The notes: a model not told the origin generated them from the sequence alone. DNA of 64,000 bases from SZUA-442 sp963759175 (GCA_963759175.1 CAVWXP010000005.1:1-64000), one strand, 5' to 3'. Positions 9,115 through 19,762 are shown, counted from the stretch's first letter. A program made the numbers and translations.

Positions 9115-9428
9115 ATCGCGCCCGCGAGGACAGCCCGACCGGCGACTGCAGCGGCGTTCCACGCACTCCTTCACTGCGGGGCGGCGGTTCACCCGAGCGA
9201 AGGCACACCATGGCCCGATTCCTCTTCACGCTTGTCGCGGCGAGATTGACACGCGATCGACTGACGGTAATCTGCACGTGTGTGCACCAGTGCACAAATG
9301 TGCAGCGGAGACGGGGTCTGCAAGAACGGAAGACACATCGGGAGCGATGCCCCCAAGGGGAAACCTGATGTGTCCCGTCGAATTGTGAAGACCCTCCCCA
9401 CCGACTGTGCGAGAAGGAGGAAGCAAGA
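9115..9428 (+). promoter_or_regulatory. Control region of the pentose-uptake operon
   Basis: This 314-bp intergenic stretch contains no gene. Its key feature is the nested operator at 9272-9305. After that come a purine-rich stretch and the ribosome-binding sequence gagaaggagga, 8-18 nt before the ATG at 9429. Confidence 0.6.
9272..9305. promoter_or_regulatory. Nested palindromic operator, probable SorC-regulator site
   Basis: The inner dyad TGTGCAC-CA-GTGCACA (9281-9296) is perfect. An outer pair, CTGCAC (9272-9277) and GTGCAG (9300-9305), is centred on exactly the same axis (9288.5). The same TGTGCAC word occurs in front of the SorC-family regulator at 23799-23839, which supports a shared regulator. 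Confidence 0.65.
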
Positions 9429-10556
9429 ATGACCACACGTTCGAGAACATGGCGCATGAGGGGCATCCCGCTCATCGTCATCCTCACGGTGTTTGCGCTG
9501 CTGGCGGCCAGCTGTTCCCAGGACACTGACGATGCCGACCAGACCACGACCACCGTCGAGACCGGAACGACAGCGGCACCCACTGCCGACGCACCACCAC
9601 CGTTCGACACGGACGAACCCGTGAAGATCGCCCTGGTGCAGAACAGCGGCGCCGGCGACTACTTCCAGCAATGGACGAACGGAGCCAAGCAGCAAGCAGA
9701 GGCGATCGGCTTCGAGATGCAGATCTACGATGCCCAGGCTGACAACGCCAAGCAGGCGACGGACATGGAGACCGCGATCGGTTCCGGTGTCGTCGGCATC
9801 ATCGTCGACCATGGCCAGACCGACACGATGTGTCCGCTCATCAACGATGCACTCGAAGCGGGCATCCCCGTGGTGATCTACGACATCGCTGTTCAGGAGT
9901 GCGCACCAGACGCGGTCCAGACCCAGCAGTCCGATGCCAGCCTTGCGGATCTGTCGCTCGGCCAGATGCTCGAGGACATCGGTCCCGACCAGGACGTCGG
10001 TTACGTCAACGTGCTCGGCATTGCTCCCCTCGACCGACGACATGTCGTGTGGGAGGAGTACAAGGCAGCGAACAACTGGAACGAGTTGTTCTTCGTCGGC
10101 GAGTTCACCAACGCCGTCGCAACGGACAACGCCCAGCTGGTCGATGCTGCGCTGAAGGCAAACCCGGATGTGCGTGCGATCTTCGCGCCCTACGACGAAC
10201 TCACGAAGGGCAGCGTGTCTGCCATCAACGACAACGGACTCGCCGAGAGCGTGTGGGCCTACGGAATCGACATCTCCAACGCCGACATCGAGGTCATGAC
10301 GGCCGACGGAAGCCCGTGGAAGGCGACTGCCACGACGGATCCGAACGCCATCGGTGCAGCCGTGGTTCGCACCATGGCCCTCGAACTCGCTGGCGAGCAG
10401 GGTCCCCGTCTGGTTGACTTCCCCGGCGTGCTCGTCACGCAATCGTTCCTGCTCGACAACGAGATCAGGAACATGGTCGACCTCCGCGCGAAGCTGCCCG
10501 AGCTCAACCTGACCGAGGTGCAGTCTGCGGACTGGATCCCGTCAGTGAGCTTCTAG
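9429..10556 (+). CDS. ABC transporter sugar-binding lipoprotein (RbsB/LsrB-like)
   Basis: A 375-residue periplasmic-binding-fold lipoprotein. The signal peptide ends in LLAASC (lipid-modified Cys29), followed by a Thr/Asp-rich tether. The mature domain has VKIALVQNSGAGDYFQQW and GVVGIIVDHGQTDTMCPL, typical of the ribose/AI-2/rhamnose class of Type I binding proteins. It heads an operon with the ATPase and permease. The later operon enzymes imply that the ligand is a pentose or deoxypentose. Confidence 0.88.
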   Translation: MTTRSRTWRMRGIPLIVILTVFALLAASCSQDTDDADQTTTTVETGTTAAPTADAPPPFDTDEPVKIALVQNSGAGDYFQQWTNGAKQQAEAIGFEMQIYDAQADNAKQATDMETAIGSGVVGIIVDHGQTDTMCPLINDALEAGIPVVIYDIAVQECAPDAVQTQQSDASLADLSLGQMLEDIGPDQDVGYVNVLGIAPLDRRHVVWEEYKAANNWNELFFVGEFTNAVATDNAQLVDAALKANPDVRAIFAPYDELTKGSVSAINDNGLAESVWAYGIDISNADIEVMTADGSPWKATATTDPNAIGAAVVRTMALELAGEQGPRLVDFPGVLVTQSFLLDNEIRNMVDLRAKLPELNLTEVQSADWIPSVSF

Positions 10557-10595
10557 GAACGCCAACGACGGACTGACAGCGGAGAGGACCGATTG

Positions 10596-12110
10596 ATGAG
10601 CACCGTGATCGAGATGAAGGACATCACGATGTCCTTCGGCGCCAACGAAGTGCTGAAAGGCATCGACCTGGCACTCGAGGCCGGCAAGGTGACGGCGCTC
10701 CTCGGAGCGAACGGAGCCGGCAAGTCCACGCTCATCAAGGTCCTCTCCGGTGTGTACGACGGATACGGTGGCGCCGTCATCATCGACGGCGCCACCGTTG
10801 ACATCGACCACCCCACGACTGCCCGCAAGTACGGCATAGAAGCCGTCCACCAGAAGATCGCCGACGGTGTGGTCCCCGGTTTGAGCGTCGCCGAGAACTT
10901 CCTCTTCGAAGGCATCGTCAACAACAACGTGTCGCGGGCAGCATCCCACCGCTCACTCATGCCGAGGGCCCGCGAAGTGGCCTCGGTTCTCGATCTCAAC
11001 TGGTCCGATGACGTCCTGCGATCCGACGTCTACCAACTCCCGATCGCCGAACAGCAAATGCTGCTGCTCACGAGGGCCCTCGTCCACGAGCCTCGACTGC
11101 TCATCCTCGACGAGCCAACCTCAGCGCTCTCGACCACCGAAGCCGAACGCCTCTTCGACGTGATCCGCCGCCTCCGCGACGATGGCGTCGCCATTCTGTA
11201 CGTCTCCCACCGGCTCGGTGAGATCGACTCGATCTCCGATCGCCTCCTCGTCCTTCGAGACGGCCTCATCGTGAGCGACCAGGAAGCACCCATCGATTGG
11301 CCCTCCGCCCTCCAGGAGATGCTCGGCTCCAAGGAGACGGGCCGTGATCCCGAAAGCTCGAAGATCGCCGAACTCCACTCCGATCGGGGCATCCTGGAGC
11401 TCCAGGGCATTCAGCTGCTCCCCCGCTCGGCTCCGTTCGATCTCACCATCCGCTCCGGCGAGGTCACCGGGGTGTTTGGCCTTCTGGGATCCGGGGGCAA
11501 TGAACTCGCTCACGGCATGTTTGGCTCCACACCTCTCGAAGCAGGCAGGATGGTGCTCGACGGCGAACCATTCACGCCCAAGGCACCAGCGGACGCCATC
11601 GCCAAGGAGGTCTACATGGTGCCGGAGGATCGGACCGCTGGCACGATCATCAAGGAGTTCAGCCTGTCGGCCATCGCCACGTTCCCCTTCCTCGCTGACA
11701 TCGCCCCGCGTGCGGTGCTCGACAAACGACGCCAGGCCGATGTCGGCCGATCGGTGATCGATAACTTCGGCGTTGTTGCCCAGGGACCAGACGACTTGAT
11801 CGTGTCGCTTTCGGGCGGCAACCAGCAGAAGGTCGTCGTCGGCCGCTGGCTCCGCAAGCAACCGAAGGTGATGATCCTCAACGAACCCTTCCAGGGCGTC
11901 GACGTCGGTGCCCGCCACGACCTCGCCGAGCGGGCGAGGGAGGTTGCAGCCGCCGGGTCCGCAGTCGTCGTCATGTCGACCGATCTCGGCGAGATCTCGG
12001 AGGTGTCTGACCGGGTCATCGTCCTGGCAGACGGCAATCTTCGCCACGATGCGTATCTGAGTGACACGAGCCGGGATGAGATTCTCGAACGACTTTCGGA
12101 GGTTGAGTAA
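10596..12110 (+). CDS. Duplicated-domain sugar ABC ATPase (RbsA/LsrA-like)
   Basis: The 504-residue protein has two fused nucleotide-binding domains. Domain 1 has Walker A GANGAGKST, a degenerate signature QLPIAEQQM, and Walker B LLILDEPTS. Domain 2 has a degenerate P-loop FGLLGSGGNELA, a good signature LSGGNQQK, and MILNEPFQG. This asymmetry is normal for carbohydrate-uptake-type-2 ATPases. ATG 10596 follows the Shine-Dalgarno ggagagga. It abuts the permease start (stop 12110, GTG 12111). Confidence 0.93.
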   Translation: MSTVIEMKDITMSFGANEVLKGIDLALEAGKVTALLGANGAGKSTLIKVLSGVYDGYGGAVIIDGATVDIDHPTTARKYGIEAVHQKIADGVVPGLSVAENFLFEGIVNNNVSRAASHRSLMPRAREVASVLDLNWSDDVLRSDVYQLPIAEQQMLLLTRALVHEPRLLILDEPTSALSTTEAERLFDVIRRLRDDGVAILYVSHRLGEIDSISDRLLVLRDGLIVSDQEAPIDWPSALQEMLGSKETGRDPESSKIAELHSDRGILELQGIQLLPRSAPFDLTIRSGEVTGVFGLLGSGGNELAHGMFGSTPLEAGRMVLDGEPFTPKAPADAIAKEVYMVPEDRTAGTIIKEFSLSAIATFPFLADIAPRAVLDKRRQADVGRSVIDNFGVVAQGPDDLIVSLSGGNQQKVVVGRWLRKQPKVMILNEPFQGVDVGARHDLAERAREVAAAGSAVVVMSTDLGEISEVSDRVIVLADGNLRHDAYLSDTSRDEILERLSEVE

Positions 12111-13207
12111 GTGAGCATCAAGCAACCCCCGTCGGGGCCCGAGACGGTGGCGCCCGACTCGACGAGACCGGGAGCGTCGGGAGGACCGATCGTCGCGAAG
12201 AAGCGAATGGACGCACGTGAGTGGGTCGTCAAGTACGGCTTCATCGCCGTCACGATCTTCTTCTTCGCGTTCTTCATCCTCACACTCGACTCCTTCCGGA
12301 TGTCGTCGACGATGTGGTCGATGCTCAAGTTCACGTCGGTCGTGGCAATTGCTGGGCTGGGTGTGACGGTGACGATGGTCGTCGGTGGACTCGACCTGTC
12401 GGTCGGCGCCACGGCTGGCATGTCGGTCACCGTCGCCGCAATGACATGGTCGTCTACGGACAGCAGGGTTCGGTGGCCATCGTCGCGGTTCTTGCTGCCG
12501 GCGCCACGATCGGGCTGGTCAACGCCCTTCTCATAGTCGTCCTCAAGATCCCGGATCTACTCGCGACGCTCGCGGTGATGTTCCTCGTTCAGGGCCTGAA
12601 GCTCATACCCGTCGACGGACAGTCGGTCTCGTCAGGCCTCATCCTGCGTGACGGCTCCGTCGCTCCAGGCAAGTTCACCGAGGGATTCCTCCAGATCAAC
12701 CGCGGATCGCTCGGTCCGATCCCATTTCCGGTACTGATCTGGGGCGTGCTGGCGGTCGCCACCTGGTTCTTCCTCTCACGCACGAAGTGGGGTCGCATCA
12801 TGTATGCGATCGGTTCGAACCCCGAGGCCGCCCGGCTCGCCGGCGCCCGGGTGGGTAGATACAAGGCCCTCGCGTACATCATCTCCGGCGTGTTCGCATC
12901 GGTCGCGGGCCTCATCCTCGCCTCGCGGATCGGCCAGGGCGACATCTCAGCGGGGAACTCGTTGCTCCTCGACGCCGTCGCCGTCGCCTTGGTCGGTACC
13001 TCCGTGCTGGGAGCCATGAAGCCGAATGCGTTCGGTACGACGCTCGGTGCCATCCTGCTGGGCATCCTGCTCACCGGCACGACCATGATGAACTTCCCGT
13101 ACTACTGGCAGGATGTCGTCAAGGGCCTCGTGCTGCTCGTGGCACTCGTGTTCACCTTCACGCTCTCTCGCCGCAAGCGCCGACATGAGGCGGCCGTGCC
13201 GCTATGA
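12111..13207 (+). CDS. Sugar ABC transporter permease, RbsC/LsrC-like (one frameshift)
   Basis: An integral membrane permease of the BPD_transp_2 family. GTG 12111 directly follows the ATPase stop. The first frame supplies a basic cytoplasmic tail and two helices ending in VVGGLDLSVGATAGMSV. From about 12450 the protein continues in another frame with VPVDGQ-like loops, TKWGRIMYAIGSNPEAARLAG (the conserved ATPase-contact loop) and ALVGTSVLGA. One indel near 12450 explains the break. Its TGA overlaps the next ATG (ATGA). Confidence 0.85.
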
Positions 13208-14333
13208 CCCGGGCCGTCTCGACCTCACAGCGCACCGTCTGGATCGCTCCGGACGACAACGAGTCCGTACTCGTCATCGAACAGCGCCTGCTCCCGTTCG
13301 AATATCGGGAGGTGCCGATCAGGACCGCCCGGGCGATGACGGATGCAATAGCGGACATGGTCGTCAGGGGAGCCGGATGCATCGGCGTCTCGGCGGGCTA
13401 CGGCATGTACCTCGCCGCGCTCGAAGGACGCCATCTGAGAGGTACCGACGCGGACGAACACTTGCGCAGCTGCGGTGCGATGCTCGAGGCGAGTCGTCCG
13501 ACAGCGGTGAACCTCACATGGGCGGTCCAGCGCCAGCTCGCCACCCTGGTGGGCGTTGACGACCCCGAGGAGAGGATCACCAGAGCCAGGGACACGGCCG
13601 ACCTGATTGCAGCCGAGGACATCGCTTCATGCGAGGCCATCGGGCGTCACGGCCTCGACATCGTGCGCGGCATCTATGACGCGAAGGGGTCGACCGTCAA
13701 CATCATGACCCATTGCAACGCCGGATGGCTGGCATTCGTGTCCGACGGAACCGCAACGGCCCCGATGTACGCCGCACACGACGCCGGGATACCGATCCAT
13801 GTGTACGTGAGCGAGACCCGACCCCGCAACCAGGGAGCACGTCTGACCGCATGGGAACTGGGACAACACCGTGTTCCCCACACCCTGATCGCAGACAACA
13901 GCGCAGGTCACCTGATGCAGCATGGCATGGTCGACATGGTGATCGTCGGCTCGGACCGCACCACGATCAACGGAGACGTCGCCAACAAGATCGGGACGTA
14001 CATGAAGGCGGTCGCTGCACGTTACAACGGCGTGCCCTTCTACGCCGCGTTGCCGTCGAGCACACTCGACCCCACCAGCAGGGACGGCGTCACCGACTGC
14101 CCGATCGAAGAGCGCGATCCGTCTGAGGTGACTAATGCAACCGCGTGGTACGACGGAAAGCAGATCGAACCACGCCTCGCCGCACCGGGCACGGAGGCAG
14201 CGAACTACGCGTTCGACGTGACCCAGCCCGGCTGGTCACGGGGATCATCACCGAACGGGGTATCAGCGATGCATCAGAGGCATCGATCCTGGGTCTGTAC
14301 CCGGAGCTGGCGGGGAGGGTGGCGGCCAACTGA
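13204..14333 (+). CDS. MtnA-like aldose-1-phosphate isomerase, divergent paralogue (frameshift near 3' end)
   Basis: Related to S-methyl-5-thioribose-1-phosphate isomerase, which converts a ribose-1-phosphate ester to the ribulose-1-phosphate ester. Family motifs are the N-terminal RGAGCIGVSAGYG (RGAPAIG in canonical MtnA), the catalytic-Cys block IMTHCNAGWLA, and the catalytic-Asp block VIVGSDRTTINGDVANKIGTY. The frame changes near 14230, where ITERGISDASEASILGLYPEL completes the C-terminus. It is coupled to the permease (ATGA). A second, canonical MtnA lies at 18714, so this copy may act on a different phosphate ester. Confidence 0.8.
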
Positions 14334-14346
14334 TGGCGGTTGTGGA

Positions 14347-16295
14347 ATGAAGAACCTCTGGTCAGACACCGACATGGCACCCGATGCCAACCTCATGGAT
14401 CAATGCGTCTACGCCTCCCACCTCCTGGGATCGGATCCTTCGCTCGTCCTCCACGGCGGTGGCAACACGTCCTTCAAGACCGGACCCACGATCTTGCGGG
14501 CGAACCCCTCGAAGTGTTGTGGGTCAAGGGAAGCGGCTGGGACCTCGCCACCATCGAGAGCGCGGGATTCACCGCCGTGGACCGCCTGAGGGTGGCTCGA
14601 CTCACCGATCTCGAGCACGTGTCCGATACCGACATGGAGCTCGAACTTCGGCGGTCCCAGCTGGATCCGACCGCCCCATGCCCATCGGTCGAGTCGATGA
14701 TCCACGCTGCCGTACCCGATACCGCCGTCTTGCACACGCATGCCGATGCCGTGCTGGCGATCTCGAACACGCACAACGGTGACGAGCGCATGCGTGAGCT
14801 CTTCGGCGAACTGGCCGTCGTCGTCCCCTACGCGAGATCCGGATTCGCCATCGGATCCTCGGCAGTCCGAGCCCTGCGGAGCCACCGTTCGGATGACACC
14901 ATCGGACTCATCGTCATGGACCACGGAGTGTTCGCGTTCGGTTACGACCGCGTCAGGCCTATGACCGTATGTTCCAGCTGGTCACGATGGCCGAGGAGTA
15001 CCTCTCTGGATCTCGGGCGCGTCATCGTCGACCTCTCCGCCTACCCGTCCTGCACATTCGATCGCGCTCCTCGCCGAGCTCAGAGCGACATTCAAGGGTT
15101 GCGGCGACCGTGCATCGTGAGCCGCCATATGGACGAGGAGACCTGGTCGTTGACTTCCGATGCCGACATCCGCAAGATCGCCAGCCGAGGCCCTGTGACG
15201 CCCGACACGTCATCTGGACGAAGTACGAGCCTCTGTTCGGCCGCGATGTGGATGGGTACGCCGATTGGTATCGGTCCTACTTCGCAGCGGATCGCTATTG
15301 CACACCGGGGGCACGCATGCTCGACCGGCTCCACGGTCGTGATCGACGATGCCCTGGGCCTCCTCGGTGCGGGCCCTGACGTGGGATAGCGGACATTGCC
15401 GGCGAGGTCTACCGAAACACGATTGGCGTGATCCGCTCTGCTGACGTGATCGGCGGGTACGAAGCGCTTCCCGAACCCGACATCTTCGACCTCGAGTTCT
15501 GGGAACTCGAGCAGGCGAAGCTCGATCTACATCGACTGAACGGTGAGTTCACCGGTGAGGTCGCCGTCGTCACCGGAGCAGCCTCCGGAATCGGGCGTGC
15601 GTGCGCCCTCGAACTCCTCGAACGTGGGTCGGCCGTGATCGGCCTGGACATATCGCCGTCGATCTCGTCCGTCACCGAGGCTCCGGCATTCCTCGGCGTG
15701 CCATGCGACCTCACCTCCCTCGACGCCACCTCGCAGGCTCTCGACGCCGGAGTCGAACGATTCGGGGGCGTCGACATGCTGGTGGCCTCCGCCGGCCTGT
15801 TTCCTGAGTCATACATCGGCCATCACGATCCGTCCGCGTGGCGTATGGCGATGTCCGTCAACGTGGATGCATTCATCCAGATGCTGTACCTCCTCCACCC
15901 CCTTCTGCTGGCAGCTCCGAAGGGCGGTCGCGTCACCGTCATCGGCTCCAAGAACGTACAGGCGCCCGGCCCGGGGGCATCGGCGTACTCGGCCTCCAAG
16001 GCCGCTGCGAACCAGATCGCACGGGTTGTTGCGCTCGAGTGGGCACCTGAGGGCGTACGTGTCAACAGCGTCCATCCCGATGCTGTGTTCGACACGGCGC
16101 TGTGGACCGATGAGCTGCCGCGTCCCGGGTCGAGAATAATGGATGACGATCGCCGAATACAAGCGACGAACCTGCTGAGCGTCGAGATCACGAGCGCAGA
16201 TGTAGAAATGTTGTTGCTGCCACCCTCTCGGATCATTTCGTACGGTCACGGGGGCACACATCCCGATCGATGGAGGAAACGACAGGGTCATGTGA
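14347..16295 (+). CDS. Bifunctional class II aldolase / short-chain dehydrogenase, RhaD-type (at least five frameshifts)
   Basis: Reconstructed across frames, this is the roughly 650-residue rhamnulose-1-phosphate-aldolase-like/SDR fusion. The aldolase half shows MKNLWSDTDMAPDANLMDQ, VLHGGGNTSFKT, VKGSGWDLATIE, a metal-binding HTHADAVLAI and MDHGVFAFG. The linker shows IWTKYEPLF and EVYRNTIGVIRSADVIGGYE. The SDR half shows VVTGAASGIGRACALEL, a Tyr-x3-Lys in SAYSASKAA, VHPDAVFDT and a C-terminus GAHIPIDGGNDRVM ending at 16295. It probably splits a ketose-1-phosphate into dihydroxyacetone phosphate plus an aldehyde, or oxidises the ketose ester. Breaks lie near 14505, 14955, 15225, 15370 and 16210. 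Confidence 0.75.
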
Positions 16296-16339
16296 GCAGC
16301 GCTGCCGGGCGGCGGTCGAGCGGCAGATGCATGAGCCGG

Positions 16340-16375
16340 CTGCACGAAATTGCATGAATTTCACAGAAGTGCACA
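16340..16375. promoter_or_regulatory. Possible internal operator before the lsrF-like gene
   Basis: CTGCAC (16340-16345) and GTGCACA (16369-16375) bracket the imperfect dyad GAAATT-gcatg-AATTTC. The TGCAC half-sites match those at 9272-9305 and 23799-23839. Spacing differs, so this is weaker. It lies just before the Shine-Dalgarno (ggaaaggaaa) of the gene at 16392. Confidence 0.35.
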
Positions 16376-16391
16376 TGGAAAGGAAACAGAC

Positions 16392-17182
16392 ATGGACTGG
16401 GGCATGAAGAGCAGGATGTCGAGGCTGATCGAGCCCGATACCGGCAAGGCCTTCTGGCTTGCCATCGATCACGGCTACTTCCTGGGACCGACCAGCTCGC
16501 TCGAGAAGCCTGGGGAAGCCGTGGCCGACCTCTATCCGATGGTCGATGCGCTCTTCCTCACGCGTGGCGTGCTGCGCAGTGCGATCCCAGCCGAGAAGAT
16601 GCCCAACGTGATCCTGCGGGCAAGCGGCGGTCCGAGCGTCGTCGGGGCAACCCTCGAGGACGAACACCTGCTCCTCGGAGTCGAAGAAGCCGTGCGACTC
16701 GACGCCTCGGCTGTCGGTATCTCGGTGTTCGTCGGATCTCCATATGAGACACAGACACTCAGCAACCTCGCCAGAGCCGTGAACGAGTACGAGCGCTACG
16801 GAATCCCGGTGATGGCAGTCACGGCGGTCGGCAAGGAGCTCGACAAGCGCGACTCGCGATACCTCGCCCTCCGTCACGCATCAGCGCGGAGCTCGGCGCC
16901 AGGGTCGTCAAGACCTACTACACCGAGGACTTCGACAAGATCACCGAGACCTGCCCGGTCCCCGTCGTGATCGCAGGCGGGCCGAAGGGCGACGCCATCG
17001 ATGTGCTGGCCTTCGTCCGCGATGGCATCGACAAGGGAGCCGTCGGCGTCAACCTCGGCCGCAACATCTGGCAGCACCACGACCCGATCGGCATGGCATC
17101 GGCACTGCGTGCCGTAATCCACGACGGCGCAGCCCCCGAGGATGCCATCGACCTCGTCAAGCCGCTCCCGACGGAGGGCTGA
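16392..17182 (+). CDS. LsrF-like class I aldolase/thiolase (one frameshift)
   Basis: Close to LsrF, the enzyme that transfers an acetyl group from 3-hydroxy-2,4-pentanedione-5-phosphate to CoA, giving acetyl-CoA and dihydroxyacetone phosphate. The opening MDWGMKSRMSRLIEPDTGKA and LAIDHGYFLGPTSSLE match E. coli LsrF almost residue for residue. So do TRGVLRS, VILRASGG, the Schiff-base lysine segment VVKTYYTED and the phosphate site GVNLGRNIWQ. One indel near 16875-16885 separates RYLALR from ISAELGARVVKTYY. No LsrK-like FGGY kinase is present, so the substrate need not be autoinducer-2. Confidence 0.85.
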
Positions 17183-17184
17183 AC

Positions 17185-17467
17185 GTGGAGTTCCTCGTTG
17201 AAGTCTCCCAGGACATCGCACCGGATGAGGATCCTGAACGATGTCCGCCGTGAAGGCACAGGAGACGAACACGCCAGCGAGCTCGTCAACGCAGGCGTCC
17301 TGAAGCGGGTGTGGAGGATTCCGGGCCGCCGTGCCCTCGTGTGCCTGTACGACGTGGATGGGCCCGATGAGCTGCACGAAGCACTCAGTTCGTTGCCCCT
17401 GTTCCCATGGTTGGACATCGAGGTGACAGCCCTGGCAGGGCATCGCCTCGATCCGAGCAACGCGTGA
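17185..17467 (+). CDS. Muconolactone delta-isomerase-like ferredoxin-fold protein (one frameshift)
   Basis: A small dimeric alpha/beta-barrel protein. GTG 17185 gives VEFLVEVSQDIAPDEDPER. After an indel around 17240-17260 the conserved remainder reads ELVNAGVLKRVWRIPGRRA, then YDVDGPDELHEALSSLPLFP and DIEVTALAGH, the muconolactone-isomerase pattern. In the AI-2 pathway the step before LsrF is catalysed by LsrG, also a small ferredoxin-fold protein. Placement directly after the LsrF homologue therefore suggests an analogous isomerase role. That role is inference. Confidence 0.7.
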
Positions 17468-17482
17468 TCGAGAGGTGAAGAG

Positions 17483-18706
17483 ATGACCATCAACTACGAA
17501 CTGTTGACACCCGAGACCGTCCCCGGATACATCGCGTCGAAACCGCACCTCGCTGAGCTCGTCGATACCTCGACGCTCGAGGTGACCGAGGTCGGTGACG
17601 GCAACTTGAACCTCGTATTCGTATGCAAGGATGCGGACGGCCGCGGTGTCTGCTTGAAGCAATCCTTGCCGTACGTGCGGCTCGTTGGCGAGGGATGGCC
17701 ACTCACCCCCGAGCGTGTCGTTGCTGAGGCGAGGGGCCTCGAGGCCGCGGACCGTGTCACCCCACACCTCGTTCCCGATTTCTACGGCCTCGACGCCGAA
17801 CGGTACGTCATCGCCATGGAGAACCTCATGGGATGGACCATTTGGCGCGGTGTCCTCAACGACGGGATCATGCATACCGGCGTGGGCGGCGCTCATGGGC
17901 GAGTACGTCGCGAATCTGGCATTCCACACGTCGTTGTTCAGCCTCGATCAACAGGTGGTCAAGGAGCGCATGGCCGGGGCCATCAATCCCGAGCTGTGCA
18001 AGATCACCGAGGATCTGGTCTTCACCGAGCCGTACATCGATGTGGCCAACAACTCGTTCGCCGAGGGTGTGGCTCCGCTCGTGCACTCCATGCGAGCCGA
18101 CGAAGACCTTCGGGTCAGGTCGGAATGATGAAGTTCAAGTTCATGACGGGCGCCGAGGCGCTGATCAACGGCGATCTCCACACCGGGTCCGTGACGGTGC
18201 GCCACGACGGCGAGGGAGGTGGCGACGCACGGGTGATCGACCCGGAGTTCGCCTACTACGGCCCAGTGGGCTTCGATCTCGGCGCGCTCGACGGGAACTA
18301 TCTCGCTGCCCGCGCCCGTGCCGAGGTCCTCGATCGCCCGACGGAGTTCAAGACGTGGCTCGAGGGCCTCATGACGGAGACGTGGGATGCATTCGATGCA
18401 GAGATGCGACGCTTGTGGGCGCTGCGACCCGACACGACGTGGACCGACTCGTTCCTCGACGCCTGGCTACGCCAGATCGCCGAGGACGCCTACGGGTTCG
18501 GCGGGTGCAAGGCCAATCGTCGGATCATCGGCCTGGCAAAGGTCTCAGACATCGAGACGTTGCCGCCAGACGAGCATGTCCAGGCTGCATCGATCGTGCT
18601 GAGGACGGCGAGCCGATGGATCAAGGAACGCTCCACCTTTGATGGACCGGACGACGCCAATGCCGTGTTCAGCGCCATCGCAGCCGATGTGCTCGGACGA
18701 CCATAG
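17483..18706 (+). CDS. mtnK: S-methyl-5-thioribose kinase-like sugar kinase, MtnK type (compensating frameshifts)
   Basis: An APH-fold kinase that phosphorylates C1 of 5-methylthioribose or a related 5-substituted ribose. Family motifs are EVGDGNLNLVFVC (nucleotide loop), CLKQSLPYVR, ALINGDLHTGSV (catalytic Asp) and VIDPEFAYYGPVGFD (metal Asp). The reading frame is open throughout. However, the stretch between about 17880 and 18120 is out of frame: the proper sequence LMGEYVANLAFHTSLFSLDQ through APLVHSMRADEDL lies in the neighbouring frame. Two opposite net indels therefore cancel. The true protein is about 400 residues, normal for MtnK. Confidence 0.85.
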   Translation: MTINYELLTPETVPGYIASKPHLAELVDTSTLEVTEVGDGNLNLVFVCKDADGRGVCLKQSLPYVRLVGEGWPLTPERVVAEARGLEAADRVTPHLVPDFYGLDAERYVIAMENLMGWTIWRGVLNDGIMHTGVGGAHGRVRRESGIPHVVVQPRSTGGQGAHGRGHQSRAVQDHRGSGLHRAVHRCGQQLVRRGCGSARALHASRRRPSGQVGMMKFKFMTGAEALINGDLHTGSVTVRHDGEGGGDARVIDPEFAYYGPVGFDLGALDGNYLAARARAEVLDRPTEFKTWLEGLMTETWDAFDAEMRRLWALRPDTTWTDSFLDAWLRQIAEDAYGFGGCKANRRIIGLAKVSDIETLPPDEHVQAASIVLRTASRWIKERSTFDGPDDANAVFSAIAADVLGRP

Positions 18707-18713
18707 GAGAATC

Positions 18714-19762
18714 ATGGTCGGATACGACCCACAACGTCTCACGCCATCCGTCCGTTGGAATGACGGCGCGATCGACATCATCGATCAGATCAGGCTCCCG
18801 GGGAGGTCGCCATCGCGCGCCTCACGCCCGTCGATGACGTCATCGCCGACATCTGCACCCTGCGGTCCGGGGTCGCCAGCCATTGGGGCGTCGGTGCCCT
18901 TCATCGCATCGGACTCGATGAGCACCGCCCGGTGAACCCACCACGCGGGGCGGCCCTGCCAAGCTCGTCGAAGCCATCGGGTCTGCGCGGCCCACCGCCG
19001 TCAATGTGCGATCGGCAGTTAAGAGTCGCCGATTCCGCGGCCCCCGAGCGACGGTGACGAGAACGGGAACTTGCGCATGCGGATGCCGAGCGCATCATCG
19101 ACGAGGACCGTGCATCGTGTGCCGCCATCGGCGAGCACGGTCGTATCGCGTTGTCCGGTATGCACAGGATCCTCACCCACTGCAACACGGGTCGCCTCGC
19201 CACGACGGGTTGGGGGACGGCACTCGGCGTGATCTATGCAAAGGTCGCTGCCGGAGAGAACGTCGCTGTGTATGCGTCGGAGAGTCGGCCCCTCCTCCAG
19301 GGTGCCCGGCTCACCGTGTGGGAGCTCATGGACGCCGGGATCGACGTCACACTCATCCCCGACGGATCCGATGCGGCCCTGATGGCCAACGGCATGGTGG
19401 ACGCGGTCATCGTGGGTGCAGATCGCATCGCTCGCAACGGCGACACGGCCAACAAGGTCGGCACGTTCAGCCACGCCGTCAACGCAGCGCACGCCGGCGT
19501 TCCTTTCTACGTGGCGGCGCCCTTGTCCACTTTCGATCCCACCATCGCCACCGGGGAGGCCATCGAAATCGAGGTCCGCTCGCCCCGCGAGTTGACCCAA
19601 TGGCGATCCGAGCAGACGGCGCCCGCCGATGCGAAGACATGGAATCCGGCGTTCGATGTGACGCCCGGTCGGCTCATCACCGCCCTCATCACTGAGGTCG
19701 GTGTCATAGAACCACCGTATGACGAAACGATCCCAGCAACCCTGGAACTTGCAAGGAGATGA
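18714..19762 (+). CDS. mtnA: S-methyl-5-thioribose-1-phosphate isomerase, MtnA (several frameshifts in the N-terminal third)
   Basis: This is the canonical MtnA. From about 19150 the frame is clean: ILTHCNTGRLATTGWGTALG (catalytic Cys), YASESRPLLQGARLT and AVIVGADRIARNGDTANKVG (catalytic Asp). Upstream, MVGYDPQRLTPSVRWNDGAI, GSPAIGA, KLVEAIGSARPTAVNV and ERIIDEDRASCAAIGEHG are all recognisable but spread over three frames between 18800 and 19100. It follows MtnK by 7 bp, the expected order for consecutive enzymes. ATGA overlap couples it to the transketolase gene. Confidence 0.85.
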
